64,000 bases of DNA from Udaeobacter sp963725505 (GTDB taxonomy: Bacteria; Verrucomicrobiota; Verrucomicrobiia; Chthoniobacterales; UBA10450), in the NCBI GenBank assembly GCA_963725505.1, contig CAVRYN010000013.1, forward strand, positions 1-64,000. The letters are read 5' to 3'. Below the pieces are notes generated by a model. That model made no database searches. It was not told the origin of the DNA and worked only from the letters and a program-made list of their open reading frames with translations. Of this stretch, positions 33,313-42,131 are shown in pieces. Position 1 is the first letter of the stretch. Each line of letters opens with the position of its first letter. A program made the position numbers and the translations under genes.

Positions 33313-34701
33313 TCACCGGCTCAGCCGGCCAGCTAACACTGGGCCAGCACTAGCGGGGACGACGGTTGCTGTTTGTGGCAGTTGTCCGAATCGCCTCGTG
33401 GCCCAGATCTCAGTAAGGCGAACGAAAAAGTATGCAAATATGACAGGCCAAAGCACCAGCAGGGTGATGTCGCGGCCGAGGTTGAAGGTAAGGCCGGCGC
33501 CAAGCATGAACAACGCCAGGCGCAGCAGCGATTTTCTTTGTTCCCACCAGCGGATCAGCAGACCGGTCCAAAGCGCCATCAGTATGCCGGCTGCCACTGG
33601 ACCAAGGATTTGGCCAAAGTTCAAAACGCCGCCGCCGATCATTCCAGTGGAAATCGTGGTGTTCACACCCAGCTCCCCTTCTTCACTCCCGAAGCCGCGC
33701 CACATCGCGTAGTCAATTCCAATCAACGGCTTTGAGGGCCAAATCACGCGCGGAACAAAATTGAGTAGCTCACTCAAATATCTTGCGCCATACGCTGGAG
33801 ACGTATCGCCGGAATCCAGGTAAGCGTTCACAAAGCAAAGCTCCTGAATCATGTTGAGCGCTTTTTGCCGGAAATCTTCGTCGACGAGTTCGTACGGATT
33901 CTTAGCAGCCAGCAACTCTCTGAAGCCAGTGGCGCGAAACACCGTCACGAACCTGGAACCTTGATCCAGGCAGACGAACGCCACCGCCAGAATGGCCAAT
34001 CTCATGATCAGCGGATGCCGGCCATACAACAAATATGTCAGCATAAAAGGCGAGACCGCCGCAAGAAAGTGGCTGCGCGCTCCTTCGAAAAGGAAATATG
34101 GGAGCGTAATGGCGAACATTGCGCCAGCGAGGACCCGCCAGAAGGTACTACGCTGAAAAAATATCAAAACGCCAAGAAACGCTGTTACGGCGTTAAAGAC
34201 ATACGCTGCTGAGGCGATCAGAAAGCCGGTCGCCGAACTTTCCACTGCACCACGCCCCCACATCGTCGCGCCTGCGCGGGAATCGATCGGGAACACCGCG
34301 CCGATCACATCACCACCCATCCGAGCGATACCAATCGCAAAGAGCAGAAGCCAAATCGTCCCGGCGGCCATTAAGATCTGTTCAGGGGTCAAGCGCTGCA
34401 TGGCAAAAACGCCGGTACTTCGCCGGCTGAGAACCCAACGTGCTGCCGCCGGCACGAAAACGCGGAACCCGATCAAAAACAACAGTACCTGCCCATAACT
34501 TTGGCCTAACAAGAAAGGAGGCAGGTATTCATATTCCTCCGGATTAAGAAAAGGATCGACGAAATACCATGCGAAGACCGTAACGTACACCGCGATTGCG
34601 ATGCCGGAGCTATCTCGCCGGAGCAGCTTGACGCAACTTTCCACCGTCAAGATCAGCAACGCGGCGGCAGCAAGATAGAACGTCAACTCATGCGTGACCA
34701 T
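33313..34701 (-). CDS. Wzy-like O-antigen/oligosaccharide repeat-unit polymerase
   Basis: 462 residues, about eleven predicted membrane helices, for example LTFYLAAAALLILTVESCVK, GLVLLFLIGF-type segments and WPVIFAYFFVRL near the end. A large periplasmic loop lies between (FRQKALNMIQELCFVNAYLD ... VPRVIWPSKPLIGIDYAMWR). The conserved PRxxWPxKP motif near residue 310 is typical of Wzy-type polymerases and O-antigen ligase relatives. It joins lipid-linked oligosaccharide repeats at the periplasmic face. It lies at the downstream end of the minus-strand glycan locus. Sequence identity within this class is low, so the exact linkage cannot be told. Confidence 0.75.
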   Translation of the reverse strand: MVTHELTFYLAAAALLILTVESCVKLLRRDSSGIAIAVYVTVFAWYFVDPFLNPEEYEYLPPFLLGQSYGQVLLFLIGFRVFVPAAARWVLSRRSTGVFAMQRLTPEQILMAAGTIWLLLFAIGIARMGGDVIGAVFPIDSRAGATMWGRGAVESSATGFLIASAAYVFNAVTAFLGVLIFFQRSTFWRVLAGAMFAITLPYFLFEGARSHFLAAVSPFMLTYLLYGRHPLIMRLAILAVAFVCLDQGSRFVTVFRATGFRELLAAKNPYELVDEDFRQKALNMIQELCFVNAYLDSGDTSPAYGARYLSELLNFVPRVIWPSKPLIGIDYAMWRGFGSEEGELGVNTTISTGMIGGGVLNFGQILGPVAAGILMALWTGLLIRWWEQRKSLLRLALFMLGAGLTFNLGRDITLLVLWPVIFAYFFVRLTEIWATRRFGQLPQTATVVPASAGPVLAGRLSR

Positions 34702-34795
34702 GGAGCAGGAAACCGAGGCGCACAGTATAAGTAAAAAAAGGGAAAGTTAAAGGCATCATTACCGTCCTGGATCCGCTGCAAGCCACATGATACCA

Positions 34796-36067
34796 TCATT
34801 GGTGCGATGGGCTCCACAGCTCTGCACCCAGCTTTTGTAGCCGCTCAGCAAGCGCCTGGATTGTGAATTCATCACGCAAACGTGACGCGCCAGCAAGCTT
34901 TTGCAGCCGATCCGTATCCCCGATGCAATCGCGAACGGCGGCTGCGATGCACGCGGCAGTCGGTTCCTCGAGAACGATTCCGTCGAGGCCGTTGTCCACG
35001 ACCTTGCCACAAAATTTCGAGGCGATAACGGGCAATCCATGCGCCTGCGCTTCGAGCTGCGTAATCGCAAATCCATCGGAGAGCGTCGGGAGAATGAATA
35101 CATCCGCATCTCTGTAAAACTCACTTGCCTGGTTGCGCGTTACGGGGCCAAACCATTTCACGCGCCCGGCATTCCCGATTGGGCTGGCGTGTGTGGTTTC
35201 CACAGGGCCAACCATCCAAAATTCAACCGGCTCATCACGCAGAATTCGAGCGGCTTCCAATAACCTCGCCGCGCCCTTGCGCAGATTGATTAGGCCAAGG
35301 AAGAGCACGCGCATCGGACGCTCTTGGGTAAAGCGCGCGGGATACGATCGCGCGCCTCTGACGTCCTTGGCCGCCGGAGCCTCGGCGAAGGCGGCTGGCG
35401 TTTCGTATGCCAGCGGAATGATTGATATCTTTTCGGCTGAAACTCCGCGGCGAATTAACGCTTCCCGCGACCATTCGGAGTTCACAACGATCCGGTCGGC
35501 AAGCTTGCACTCCTCACGCCACAGAGTCCAATATTCGGGCGGCGCGGGCTGCCAGCCAGCAGCTAGTTCACGCACGCGCGCTGCCTCTTCCGCTACGATC
35601 GCTTCTTCTTCCGGGCCAGGATCGATTTGGACAAGCAGCGTCTTGCACCCATGTGCTTTTGCGTACCGAAACGGTTCAAGAGCGGTGTAGCTGTAGCTCA
35701 ATAGGATAGGTTGAGAGTTGAGAGTTGAGAGTTGAGAGCGAAGAAATGAAACGACTTTGCGTTGGAACCAGTTGTTGCGCGCAATTATTTTTGTCCATCC
35801 CCTGAGGCGACGCGCGCGTGCAAGCATCTCAAACACGATCAATGACGAATTGAATTCTTTCACTGGTGCGTCTCGCAGCTGGTCGTGAAATCTCGCTGCG
35901 AGATTTGACCCGCCACCGCAGATTTTCCCAAGCAAAGACGAGGGCGGGACCCACGCATCGGTTAGCAGATATGCGAGCATGTCCACGCGAAGTAATGCCC
36001 GGGGAATGGCATAGTGTTCACGCGCGCCCAACTGACAGCAAAGCCACTTCACTGTTTTAACGCTCAT
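34796..36067 (-). CDS. GT4-family glycosyltransferase with in-frame heptanucleotide repeat
   Basis: 423 residues from ATG 36067 (MSVKTVKWLCCQLGAREHYA). The C-terminal GT-B domain is clear: RVLFLGLINLRKGAARLLEA, VEFWMVGPVETTHASP, FYRDADVFILPTLSDGFAIT, QLEAQAHGLPVIASKFCGKV (E-x7-E-like donor-binding region). The N-terminal acceptor domain includes CKTLLVQIDPGPEEEAIVAE. Near residue 115 four TTGAGAG units (35,711-35,738) encode SQLSTLNSQ. Because 7 is not a multiple of 3, gain or loss of a unit would break the frame; the present count is ON. It is a cytoplasmic enzyme adding one sugar to the repeat unit. Confidence 0.85.
   Translation of the reverse strand: MSVKTVKWLCCQLGAREHYAIPRALLRVDMLAYLLTDAWVPPSSLLGKICGGGSNLAARFHDQLRDAPVKEFNSSLIVFEMLARARRLRGWTKIIARNNWFQRKVVSFLRSQLSTLNSQPILLSYSYTALEPFRYAKAHGCKTLLVQIDPGPEEEAIVAEEAARVRELAAGWQPAPPEYWTLWREECKLADRIVVNSEWSREALIRRGVSAEKISIIPLAYETPAAFAEAPAAKDVRGARSYPARFTQERPMRVLFLGLINLRKGAARLLEAARILRDEPVEFWMVGPVETTHASPIGNAGRVKWFGPVTRNQASEFYRDADVFILPTLSDGFAITQLEAQAHGLPVIASKFCGKVVDNGLDGIVLEEPTAACIAAAVRDCIGDTDRLQKLAGASRLRDEFTIQALAERLQKLGAELWSPSHQ
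35711..35738. repeat. heptanucleotide tandem repeat (TTGAGAG)x4
   Basis: Four perfect 7-bp copies inside the glycosyltransferase gene. The short unit, perfect identity and non-triplet length make it a candidate slippage site for phase variation. Confidence 0.8.
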
Positions 36068-36081
36068 CACATAGATAGCAC

Positions 36082-36177
36082 TGTCATGTTGAGCGAAGCG
36101 AAACATCTCGGTTTGTTTGCCTCGTGGATCACTTCAAAAGTCTTAATCCGAGATTCTTCGCTTCGCTCAGAATGACA
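36082..36177. repeat. 96-bp inverted-repeat element
   Basis: Left arm TGTCATGTTGAGCGAAGCGA ... CATCTCGG (36,082-36,111) and right arm CCGAGATTCTTCGCTTCGCT ... AATGACA (36,148-36,177), about 30 bp each with a few mismatches. The GAGCGAAGCGAA core is a palindrome widespread in environmental bacteria. It lies between two convergently ordered minus-strand genes and could be a MITE-like element or an mRNA-stabilising hairpin. Confidence 0.65.
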
Positions 36178-36190
36178 ATTCTGTGAGCGT

Positions 36191-37045
36191 TCATGGCAAC
36201 GAAAGCCAGCGTTTATAACTTCTCCATGAAACAGGCCTGCGCTTTCGAAGACAATACGGAACCCCAGCCAACGCCTGCCACCACCATGCGGGTTCGCGAA
36301 TTACCCACGACCAGCCTCGCTTGCAGGCATAACGGAACTGGGAGAAAACGCGCCACGCAACCATTCCAAGTGCGAAGGGAAAAGGACACCGCATCAGTGT
36401 GCTCCACAATTCATTGCGCGCGTGCCGATGATGCACCCGTATTTCATTGCGGGCCTGCCCGGAGTAATGATGACGGATGGAGATAACCGGAGAAAAAGAC
36501 ACGTCATAACCCGCCGCCACACATTGCAGGGCGTAGTCCGGCTCTTCATACATGTGAAAGAATCGCGGCTCAAACCCGGGCAGCTGGAGATAAGTGGATC
36601 GGCGCAGGACGGCGCCGGAGTTAGCAAACGAACGCGTCAAATGTTCCGGGCCGAATTCCGTTTGCGAAAGCGTTTCGGGATATTCATCGCTTCGCTGCGG
36701 AAAGTGAAGAACAGCCAAATTTGGTTTTTTCTCAAAGAAACGACTGACGAGCGCGATGCAATCCATCTGCTCCGGGTAGCTGTCGTCGTCGAGCGCGAAC
36801 ACAAGATCCGCCCTCGCCTGCCGCATCATAACATCCCGACAAGCAACAGACCCGCGCGCGTTCTTGTTTATGATCACTGTTGCGCGCGGAACGTGCCTCC
36901 GGATGACGTTGATTGTGTCATCTGCATAGCCGTCGGCGGTGATCAACACTTCAAGAGGCGGGGGATTGAGCGCGGCAATTATTTCACAGGTACGCTGTAA
37001 AGCCTCTGCGCGGTTGCGCGTTGTGATCATGATTGAAACAGTCAA
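36191..37045 (-). CDS. GT2-family glycosyltransferase
   Basis: 284 residues. GT-A fold: VSIMITTRNRAEALQRTCEI, PPPLEVLITADGYADDTINV, RADLVFALDDDSYPEQMDCI (the DDD metal site), FANSGAVLRRSTYLQLPGFE, MYEEPDYALQCVAAGYDVSF (ED-like catalytic base region). The C-terminus is basic and amphipathic. It transfers a sugar from a nucleotide donor in the cytoplasm. It follows the FkbM gene after 9 bases, so both belong to one transcript. Confidence 0.88.
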   Translation of the reverse strand: MTVSIMITTRNRAEALQRTCEIIAALNPPPLEVLITADGYADDTINVIRRHVPRATVIINKNARGSVACRDVMMRQARADLVFALDDDSYPEQMDCIALVSRFFEKKPNLAVLHFPQRSDEYPETLSQTEFGPEHLTRSFANSGAVLRRSTYLQLPGFEPRFFHMYEEPDYALQCVAAGYDVSFSPVISIRHHYSGQARNEIRVHHRHARNELWSTLMRCPFPFALGMVAWRVFSQFRYACKRGWSWVIREPAWWWQALAGVPYCLRKRRPVSWRSYKRWLSLP

Positions 37046-37054
37046 TTGCTCGCT

Positions 37055-37774
37055 TCAATTTTGTTGGATTTTTACCAAAGACTCCTTTAACGCAAACGTG
37101 TCTTGGTCGCTGTCGATCCACCAGTACCCCCTGGCGTTCAACAACTGACGTGATGCCAGGCGTTCGGCTTTACTCAGATGCAGCGACTCAAAGTTGAGCA
37201 CGTCAGGTTCAACACCGGCATCAAAAAACCACTTCAGTATCTGATAATCCATGCCCTCTGTGTCCACCTGAAGGAGATGGAGGCGTTCGCCATGAAATCT
37301 CTTCACCAGGGAACCCACAGAAACCGAACATACTTCGAGCTCGCGAACTTCCTTCGCATCGGATCCAAATCGGCGGTGATGTTGAGCGATAAGGCTTGCC
37401 TTCGGCGACGCGGCCGAACCGGGCACATAAAGTTTTACCACACCATCGTGCTCTGCCACCGCGGCGTTGATTAGACAGATTCTTGGATTAGTTGCATAGC
37501 GCTCCACCAAACGCTCGTACGGAATTTTTTGCGGTTCCACCAAGATGGCCGAAACGTTTTCGTTTTGAAGAACCTCCAAAAGTGGATCACAAGCGTGTCC
37601 GTCAAATGCCCCAATTTGGAGGACACGAATTGTCCCCTCTCGCCTTGCCCGTAAGAGAGCGAATCCTAAGACGAGAAGATTCCCGTGGACCTCTGGCCAG
37701 CGGTAGTCGCGCGCTAGTCTGTAGCCGCACTTTCCAAACAAACGTCCAAGTTGGTACCTGAGGTTAATGGACAT
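37055..37774 (-). CDS. FkbM-family methyltransferase
   Basis: 239 residues. SAM-binding region TIRVLQIGAFDGHACDPLLE, then VSAILVEPQKIPYERLVERY, ICLINAAVAEHDGVVKLYVP and LHLLQVDTEGMDYQILKWFF, the FkbM signature order. It likely O-methylates a sugar or lipid intermediate of the glycan. The start codon lies inside the end of the GT10-like gene (11-base overlap). Confidence 0.85.
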   Translation of the reverse strand: MSINLRYQLGRLFGKCGYRLARDYRWPEVHGNLLVLGFALLRARREGTIRVLQIGAFDGHACDPLLEVLQNENVSAILVEPQKIPYERLVERYATNPRICLINAAVAEHDGVVKLYVPGSAASPKASLIAQHHRRFGSDAKEVRELEVCSVSVGSLVKRFHGERLHLLQVDTEGMDYQILKWFFDAGVEPDVLNFESLHLSKAERLASRQLLNARGYWWIDSDQDTFALKESLVKIQQN

Positions 37775-38603
37775 TTTGGTCTCGTAACTTGGTACTTACG
37801 ATCTCGTGGAGCTTTGCAAACACTTTTGAGTTGTCAGTATCCGCCAAAATTCCGGACTCAAGCCATGCGTCGTTAATGGAGCGGAACTTCGTTTGGTCCT
37901 GATCCAGGGCAAATTCTATAGTGCGACGAGGCGAAAAACCGAAGTCTGCCGGATCCACCCACTTTGCGTTGCGCAGGAACTCATTACGAACTGTGGGATG
38001 CGCATGATAAACTGGAATGCAGCCAGCTCTGACTGCGTTTACAAACTTTTCAGTGAAGTAGTGCGGCTCTACGCAGTTTTCCAGACACACCGCTACCTTA
38101 AACGTGGACAGAAACTCGATGGGCGGCCCATCGGAAAACTGTCTGGGAGAAGATCGCCCCTGATAGTTCGCGGGCGGGCCAGACCGCCAAATGGCCGGAA
38201 AATGGCGGAAGTTCGCCCAGGCGTCGGGCTTACCGAACAGCTCGACGCGCCGGTCTGTTATCATCCGATTCCGGGTCCGGAAGTGAGACTTAAGGAACCA
38301 AAGACGTCCACCGAAATTGTTGACGGTAGCAACTGCGGCATGTCTTACCGAAGGTACTCGTGGCCGCGACAAGCTTCCACTATAGGTTGGATGCGGGAGG
38401 CGGTAGGTTGGGTCCGGATGCGCGTAGAAAGCTCGTTCCGAAGCGTGGAGCTCTCGAACAAGCCGCTTCCCAACAGGATGCGAATGGAAATGGTGATGCC
38501 AGGAAGGTTCAATCGTGAACCAGAGCTTCGGGCCGTCGAATCTGAGCAGTTCGTCACTTGGATCGTACAGCACAAGTAAAGCATCCGCTTTCGCAAGGGG
38601 CAC
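37764..38603 (-). CDS. GT10-like (fucosyltransferase-type) glycosyltransferase, uncertain start
   Basis: 279 residues from the first usable start. The GT10 C-terminal motif is clear: FKVAVCLENCVEPHYFTEKF then VNAVRAGCIPVYHAHPTV, which binds GDP-fucose in alpha-1,3-fucosyltransferases. The same frame stays open upstream to about 38,735 (RYGGGPILNTKTEYSCRIVS) without a start codon, so the N-terminus is longer or damaged. The GDP-mannose 4,6-dehydratase at 59.5 kb makes the first intermediate toward GDP-fucose, which fits this enzyme's donor. Confidence 0.7.
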   Translation of the reverse strand: MPLAKADALLVLYDPSDELLRFDGPKLWFTIEPSWHHHFHSHPVGKRLVRELHASERAFYAHPDPTYRLPHPTYSGSLSRPRVPSVRHAAVATVNNFGGRLWFLKSHFRTRNRMITDRRVELFGKPDAWANFRHFPAIWRSGPPANYQGRSSPRQFSDGPPIEFLSTFKVAVCLENCVEPHYFTEKFVNAVRAGCIPVYHAHPTVRNEFLRNAKWVDPADFGFSPRRTIEFALDQDQTKFRSINDAWLESGILADTDNSKVFAKLHEIVSTKLRDQNVH

Positions 38604-38940
38604 GCGCGGCGAATAGAGGATGGCGCCGACCCGAAAATCATCGCATGAATCGGCCTTGAACTGCTGCGAGACGATTCTACAGCTGTATTCCGTCTTCGTA
38701 TTCAGGATCGGCCCGCCTCCGTATCGACCAGTTTGTTTTTACTCACCCCTGGGGAATCCATTGCCTCACAATTGTCCGATTCCGCGAAGCGACCGAGCCC
38801 CGCCCTTGCACACTCATAATCAACTTCGTGCCCGGCAATACATGCTGATCGATGAACGTGTCCTGTCCGAACTGGCTTAAGGCGTCCACGAAACTCCATC
38901 TTCGCTTTGCTGCCAACTGACACGACAATTCAGCACAATG
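38604..38940 (-). other. gap with possible gene remnant
   Basis: On the minus strand the frame around 38,780-38,900 reads VDALSQFGQDTFIDQHVLPG and soon stops. SQFGQD-x-FI is the usual N-terminal motif of another FkbM-type group. It is probably a remnant fused by deletion to the GT10-like gene; no intact gene. Confidence 0.35.
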
Positions 38941-39708
38941 TCAACCGTTCAACGGCAGCGCGGCGGGCTTGACCCACATCACGTCGGTAAACGCGGCTCG
39001 CCCCAACTCATCTTTCGTACACGGATAGATGTCGAACAGAGCGAAACCCAGCTCCTCCACCATCGTTTGATTCAGCTCGCACAAGCTGGTCTGATTGTCA
39101 TATTGAGGGAGGATACAAATCTCGGTATAAAACGCTGCTACCCGCTGGGCGAAGGTCTTCTTTCCGCCCGCCACCAGGAGGCGCTCGGCGCCCTGGATGT
39201 CAGCTTTGATCAGTAGCATCCCATTGGGCTCGAATTTGGCGGCCCAATCGTCGAGGGTCATCGCCTGCACCTGCACCTGCGACAGATGCTGCTGCACCGG
39301 ATCGTATGGCGATTGGCCGGGAGCCAGATTGTCCAGCAGAGAATTAGTCTGCTCGCCGACGTTCAGGTGAAAGCTGACGATCCCGGTCGTGTCACCAAGT
39401 GCTATTTCATGCACCTGGACGTTTGGCCGTCCGTTCATTCTGCGGCGCAGCACCGCGGCACTGTCTGGTGTAGGCTCGAAGGCATGAATCTTTGCTCCCG
39501 GCGCGTAATCCAACAGCTTGTCCACGGTGTAGCCATGATGGGCGCCGATGTCCAGAATCGCCGCAGGCTTAATTTTTCGATAGATCTGGCCCATGGAATA
39601 GTACCCATCGGGCATGTTGAGCAGGTCTTTGACACGGTGGACGATACGCCGCTGAATGCGGCTGGTCATGCGATTGCGGGACAGAATGTGGTGGAGCAGG
39701 CGAAGCAT
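38941..39708 (-). CDS. FkbM-family methyltransferase
   Basis: 255 residues. YSMGQIYRKIKPAAILDIGA then HHGYTVDKLLDYAPGAKIHA (motif I region), AFEPTPDSAAVLRRRMN, VHEIALGDTTGIVSFHLN, LIKADIQGAERLLVAGG and YPCTKDELGRAAFTDVMWVK. Typical length and motif order. A second FkbM enzyme in the locus implies more than one methylated sugar. Confidence 0.85.
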   Translation of the reverse strand: MLRLLHHILSRNRMTSRIQRRIVHRVKDLLNMPDGYYSMGQIYRKIKPAAILDIGAHHGYTVDKLLDYAPGAKIHAFEPTPDSAAVLRRRMNGRPNVQVHEIALGDTTGIVSFHLNVGEQTNSLLDNLAPGQSPYDPVQQHLSQVQVQAMTLDDWAAKFEPNGMLLIKADIQGAERLLVAGGKKTFAQRVAAFYTEICILPQYDNQTSLCELNQTMVEELGFALFDIYPCTKDELGRAAFTDVMWVKPAALPLNG

Positions 39709-40128
39709 CGCGGCGGACTATAATATGCCATCTGAGAGCATCAAAGTGATGTGACGGAAGGCTCGCGGCTGGCCCCTTCCGCAATAGCCTCACGAATTGC
39801 GCAACTATGTTCAAGGGTATTGATCAGAAGGCGCTAGAACGAAGGGCCGACCAGATGACCAGAAGGTATGTTAATGCCGCGCCAGCCTGGCTTACTAAGC
39901 AACCTGTGTTTGAAAATATGAAGGGATGAAAAGCCCCGACATCAATAAATCGCCCCGGTAGAATTGTCGAAATTTTCCGAGCGTAATTCTTGTAGCGGGG
40001 AGCTCATGGATTGCTGGACCTGGGGCAGGTTCTTTAATTTCTTCAGAATTCCTGCGAGCTTATTGCGCACGAACTTTTAGATGGTCTGATTCAGTGGCGG
40101 ACAGCGTCGCTCCGATCTCATCATCCGG
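39709..40128. other. intergenic region without gene
   Basis: About 420 bases, the longest gap inside the glycan locus. No gene or repeat recognised. Confidence 0.35.
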
Positions 40129-40977
40129 TCAACCAAGCATGAATTCTTTCTTGAGGCTTGGGGTGACCAGGCGTGTCCGCCGGATGCATCCCAAAAACAT
40201 CCGCATGGTTTGTATCCGATGGTGCCGGCCGCTGGCACTGTTTCCGTGGCCGATACGGTAAACCGCGGCATTGAATGGAACGATCGCGAGGCGGTGTCCC
40301 AAGTAAGCAAACTGCGCCTCGGCACGGTTCGTGGTGTCGTTCAATAGCAGTGTGCCGGTTGCCGCGCCAGGAACCAGCGAGTATGGATCAGCGGCTTCGA
40401 TTTGTTGGCTTACCTCGTCGAATTCTGTGCCGTCGCACGAATGGAGAAATGGGCCAGTTTTATCCGCCAGGTCGCTTCTAATTATCAAACACGAACCAGA
40501 GCTGCGATCGAAACGTTCCGTACGCTGGATCAAACGGGGGAAGCTTGAACGCCAGACCCAGCCATACTTGATGCGATACCCAGCTTCATCTTCTGCCGAA
40601 ACGAGCCACTCCACCAGGCGCGAACTGACCAGGTCATCCCAATCAAGCTTCATCACATATTGGGGATTCCATGTTGATTTTGCGTGGTCCCAAGCCGTCG
40701 CCAATTTGATCATCTTATCTTTAACTGCCGCAACCCAACGTCCGTGTTCTAGAGATGGCAAAGGATGATCAAGTGATAAGAATTTGAATCTTGGATCTTG
40801 CGGCAGTTGAAAATCCGGAGGCTCGTGGCCGGCCACTACCACGCAATAGCTTCCATCAGTTGAATTGAATATGGCGGACAGTGTTTGCTTAAAATAGGCG
40901 CAGGCAAGATGCCAATTCTTTACCCTTCTTGGCGACGCGATGGCAATCAAGAAAACCATTCGTGGTCTGTGGCTCAT
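40129..40977 (-). CDS. putative GT-A glycosyltransferase
   Basis: 282 residues starting MSHRPRMVFLIAIASPRRVK. GT-A-like features: GSYCVVVAGHEPPDFQLPQD, then WNPQYVMKLDWDDLVSSRLV, where DWDD could be the metal-binding DxD. The C-terminus is basic (FLGCIRRTRLVTPSLKKEF). The family is not certain; it resembles glycosyltransferases of capsule clusters that lack a classic GT2 N-terminus. A long gap follows the stop. Confidence 0.6.
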   Translation of the reverse strand: MSHRPRMVFLIAIASPRRVKNWHLACAYFKQTLSAIFNSTDGSYCVVVAGHEPPDFQLPQDPRFKFLSLDHPLPSLEHGRWVAAVKDKMIKLATAWDHAKSTWNPQYVMKLDWDDLVSSRLVEWLVSAEDEAGYRIKYGWVWRSSFPRLIQRTERFDRSSGSCLIIRSDLADKTGPFLHSCDGTEFDEVSQQIEAADPYSLVPGAATGTLLLNDTTNRAEAQFAYLGHRLAIVPFNAAVYRIGHGNSASGRHHRIQTMRMFLGCIRRTRLVTPSLKKEFMLG

Positions 40978-40997
40978 CGCAAGGCAAGTTTCACCTA

Positions 40998-41951
40998 TTA
41001 CACCGACTTGCCAATAGTGCGTCGCAACCGGCGTTGGAATTTGCCGGCCAGCACACGTCGTTCCTCATTCAAGACTGCCAACCAAGCTCCTACGTCGCCG
41101 TGATGTCTGCGATGATGCTCCAGCCGGGCAATCGTGAACGGACGCGAATACGCCCTGCGATCAAATAGAAGTGGCTTGCGCCCACAAAAATGAGCCACGC
41201 GCGGGCGGCCAATCCCTTTCGGGAAATGCCAGCCGGCCCCAGAACAGTCTTTCATCAGTTCCGCTTTTCCATGATGTCCCCAAACGTGTTGTAGATTCGA
41301 GATAACCGTGTTGATTTCTCTGCGTTGCGTCATGGAGTGAACAAAGTAATTTAGCAGGGGCTGCTCGTAGAAATCACCAAATAACCCAGGCGCTTCCTTC
41401 CCCCAGCGCTCTACCTCCGTCCATTTTCGGAATGGGATAACGTCGCGCCTGCATCCGAAGGCCCCGGAAGAAAAGTAGGCATTTCCACGCCAATCAAACT
41501 CGGCATCGAAGTTTCGTAACTTTTGCGGATCAAAATAAAAATGCGGCAGCCAGGGTGGAACTTCTTGGGCATCTGGTGGGATAGAAATCTCGCTCCAGAA
41601 AACCTGAAAATCGACGTCGGTGCGGACTTGTGGAGTAAAGTCTCCCCAGACAATCGCGTCCGAATCCAGCCAGACGTAATATTCAAACGGACCCTCCCAC
41701 ATCGCCGCCAGTTTCGCCCGGCCATCCCCGCCGATAAGCTTGCGCATATCTGGCGAGGACAGATCAACAACGCGCAACGGGATCACACCATATTCATTCA
41801 CTAAATCTGAAACATCGAACGGACCGTCCACAACCAGGCAAATTGGCACCTCGGGGCAATAATGCCTCATGCTCGCCAGCGTTGCCTGAACCATGAATTT
41901 GTCTGCCGCATGGCAGCCGGTCACAAAACCAAACGGCGCTTGCACTTTCAT
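40998..41951 (-). CDS. putative GT8/GT-A-type glycosyltransferase
   Basis: 317 residues from ATG 41951 (MKVQAPFGFVTGCHAADKFM). VQATLASMRHYCPEVPICLV then VDGPF and FEYYVWLDSDAIVWGDFTPQ, with DSD as the metal-binding motif. FSSGAFGCRRDVIPFRKWTE and WHFPKGIGRPRVAHFCGRKP (a late His) fit the nucleotide-diphospho-sugar transferase fold. The sugar is unknown. Its start lies one base past the stop of the truncated GT4 fragment. Confidence 0.7.
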   Translation of the reverse strand: MKVQAPFGFVTGCHAADKFMVQATLASMRHYCPEVPICLVVDGPFDVSDLVNEYGVIPLRVVDLSSPDMRKLIGGDGRAKLAAMWEGPFEYYVWLDSDAIVWGDFTPQVRTDVDFQVFWSEISIPPDAQEVPPWLPHFYFDPQKLRNFDAEFDWRGNAYFSSGAFGCRRDVIPFRKWTEVERWGKEAPGLFGDFYEQPLLNYFVHSMTQRREINTVISNLQHVWGHHGKAELMKDCSGAGWHFPKGIGRPRVAHFCGRKPLLFDRRAYSRPFTIARLEHHRRHHGDVGAWLAVLNEERRVLAGKFQRRLRRTIGKSV

Positions 41952-41952
41952 G

Positions 41953-42090
41953 TCACGAGTGCTGTTCGGGCGCCAAATTTTTGCAGCGCATATGGCTCTC
42001 AATCCCCTGCTCCGCTAATGCCGTCGAAAGAAGCGCTGCATATTCATAGCTGCCTCCGGAAAAATGCGGGTTGAGATGTAGAACCCTCAC
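41953..42090 (-). pseudogene. truncated GT4 glycosyltransferase, N-terminal 45 residues only
   Basis: From GTG 42090: VRVLHLNPHFSGGSYEYAAL then LSTALAEQGIESHMRCKNL and a stop at 41,953. This is the classic N-terminal Rossmann strand and glycine loop of GT4 enzymes with nothing behind it. The rest of the gene was deleted. Confidence 0.55.
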
Positions 42091-42131
42091 AAAGCTAAAA
42101 GGAAAGTAATTGGCTGCACCTTTCGAATGAC

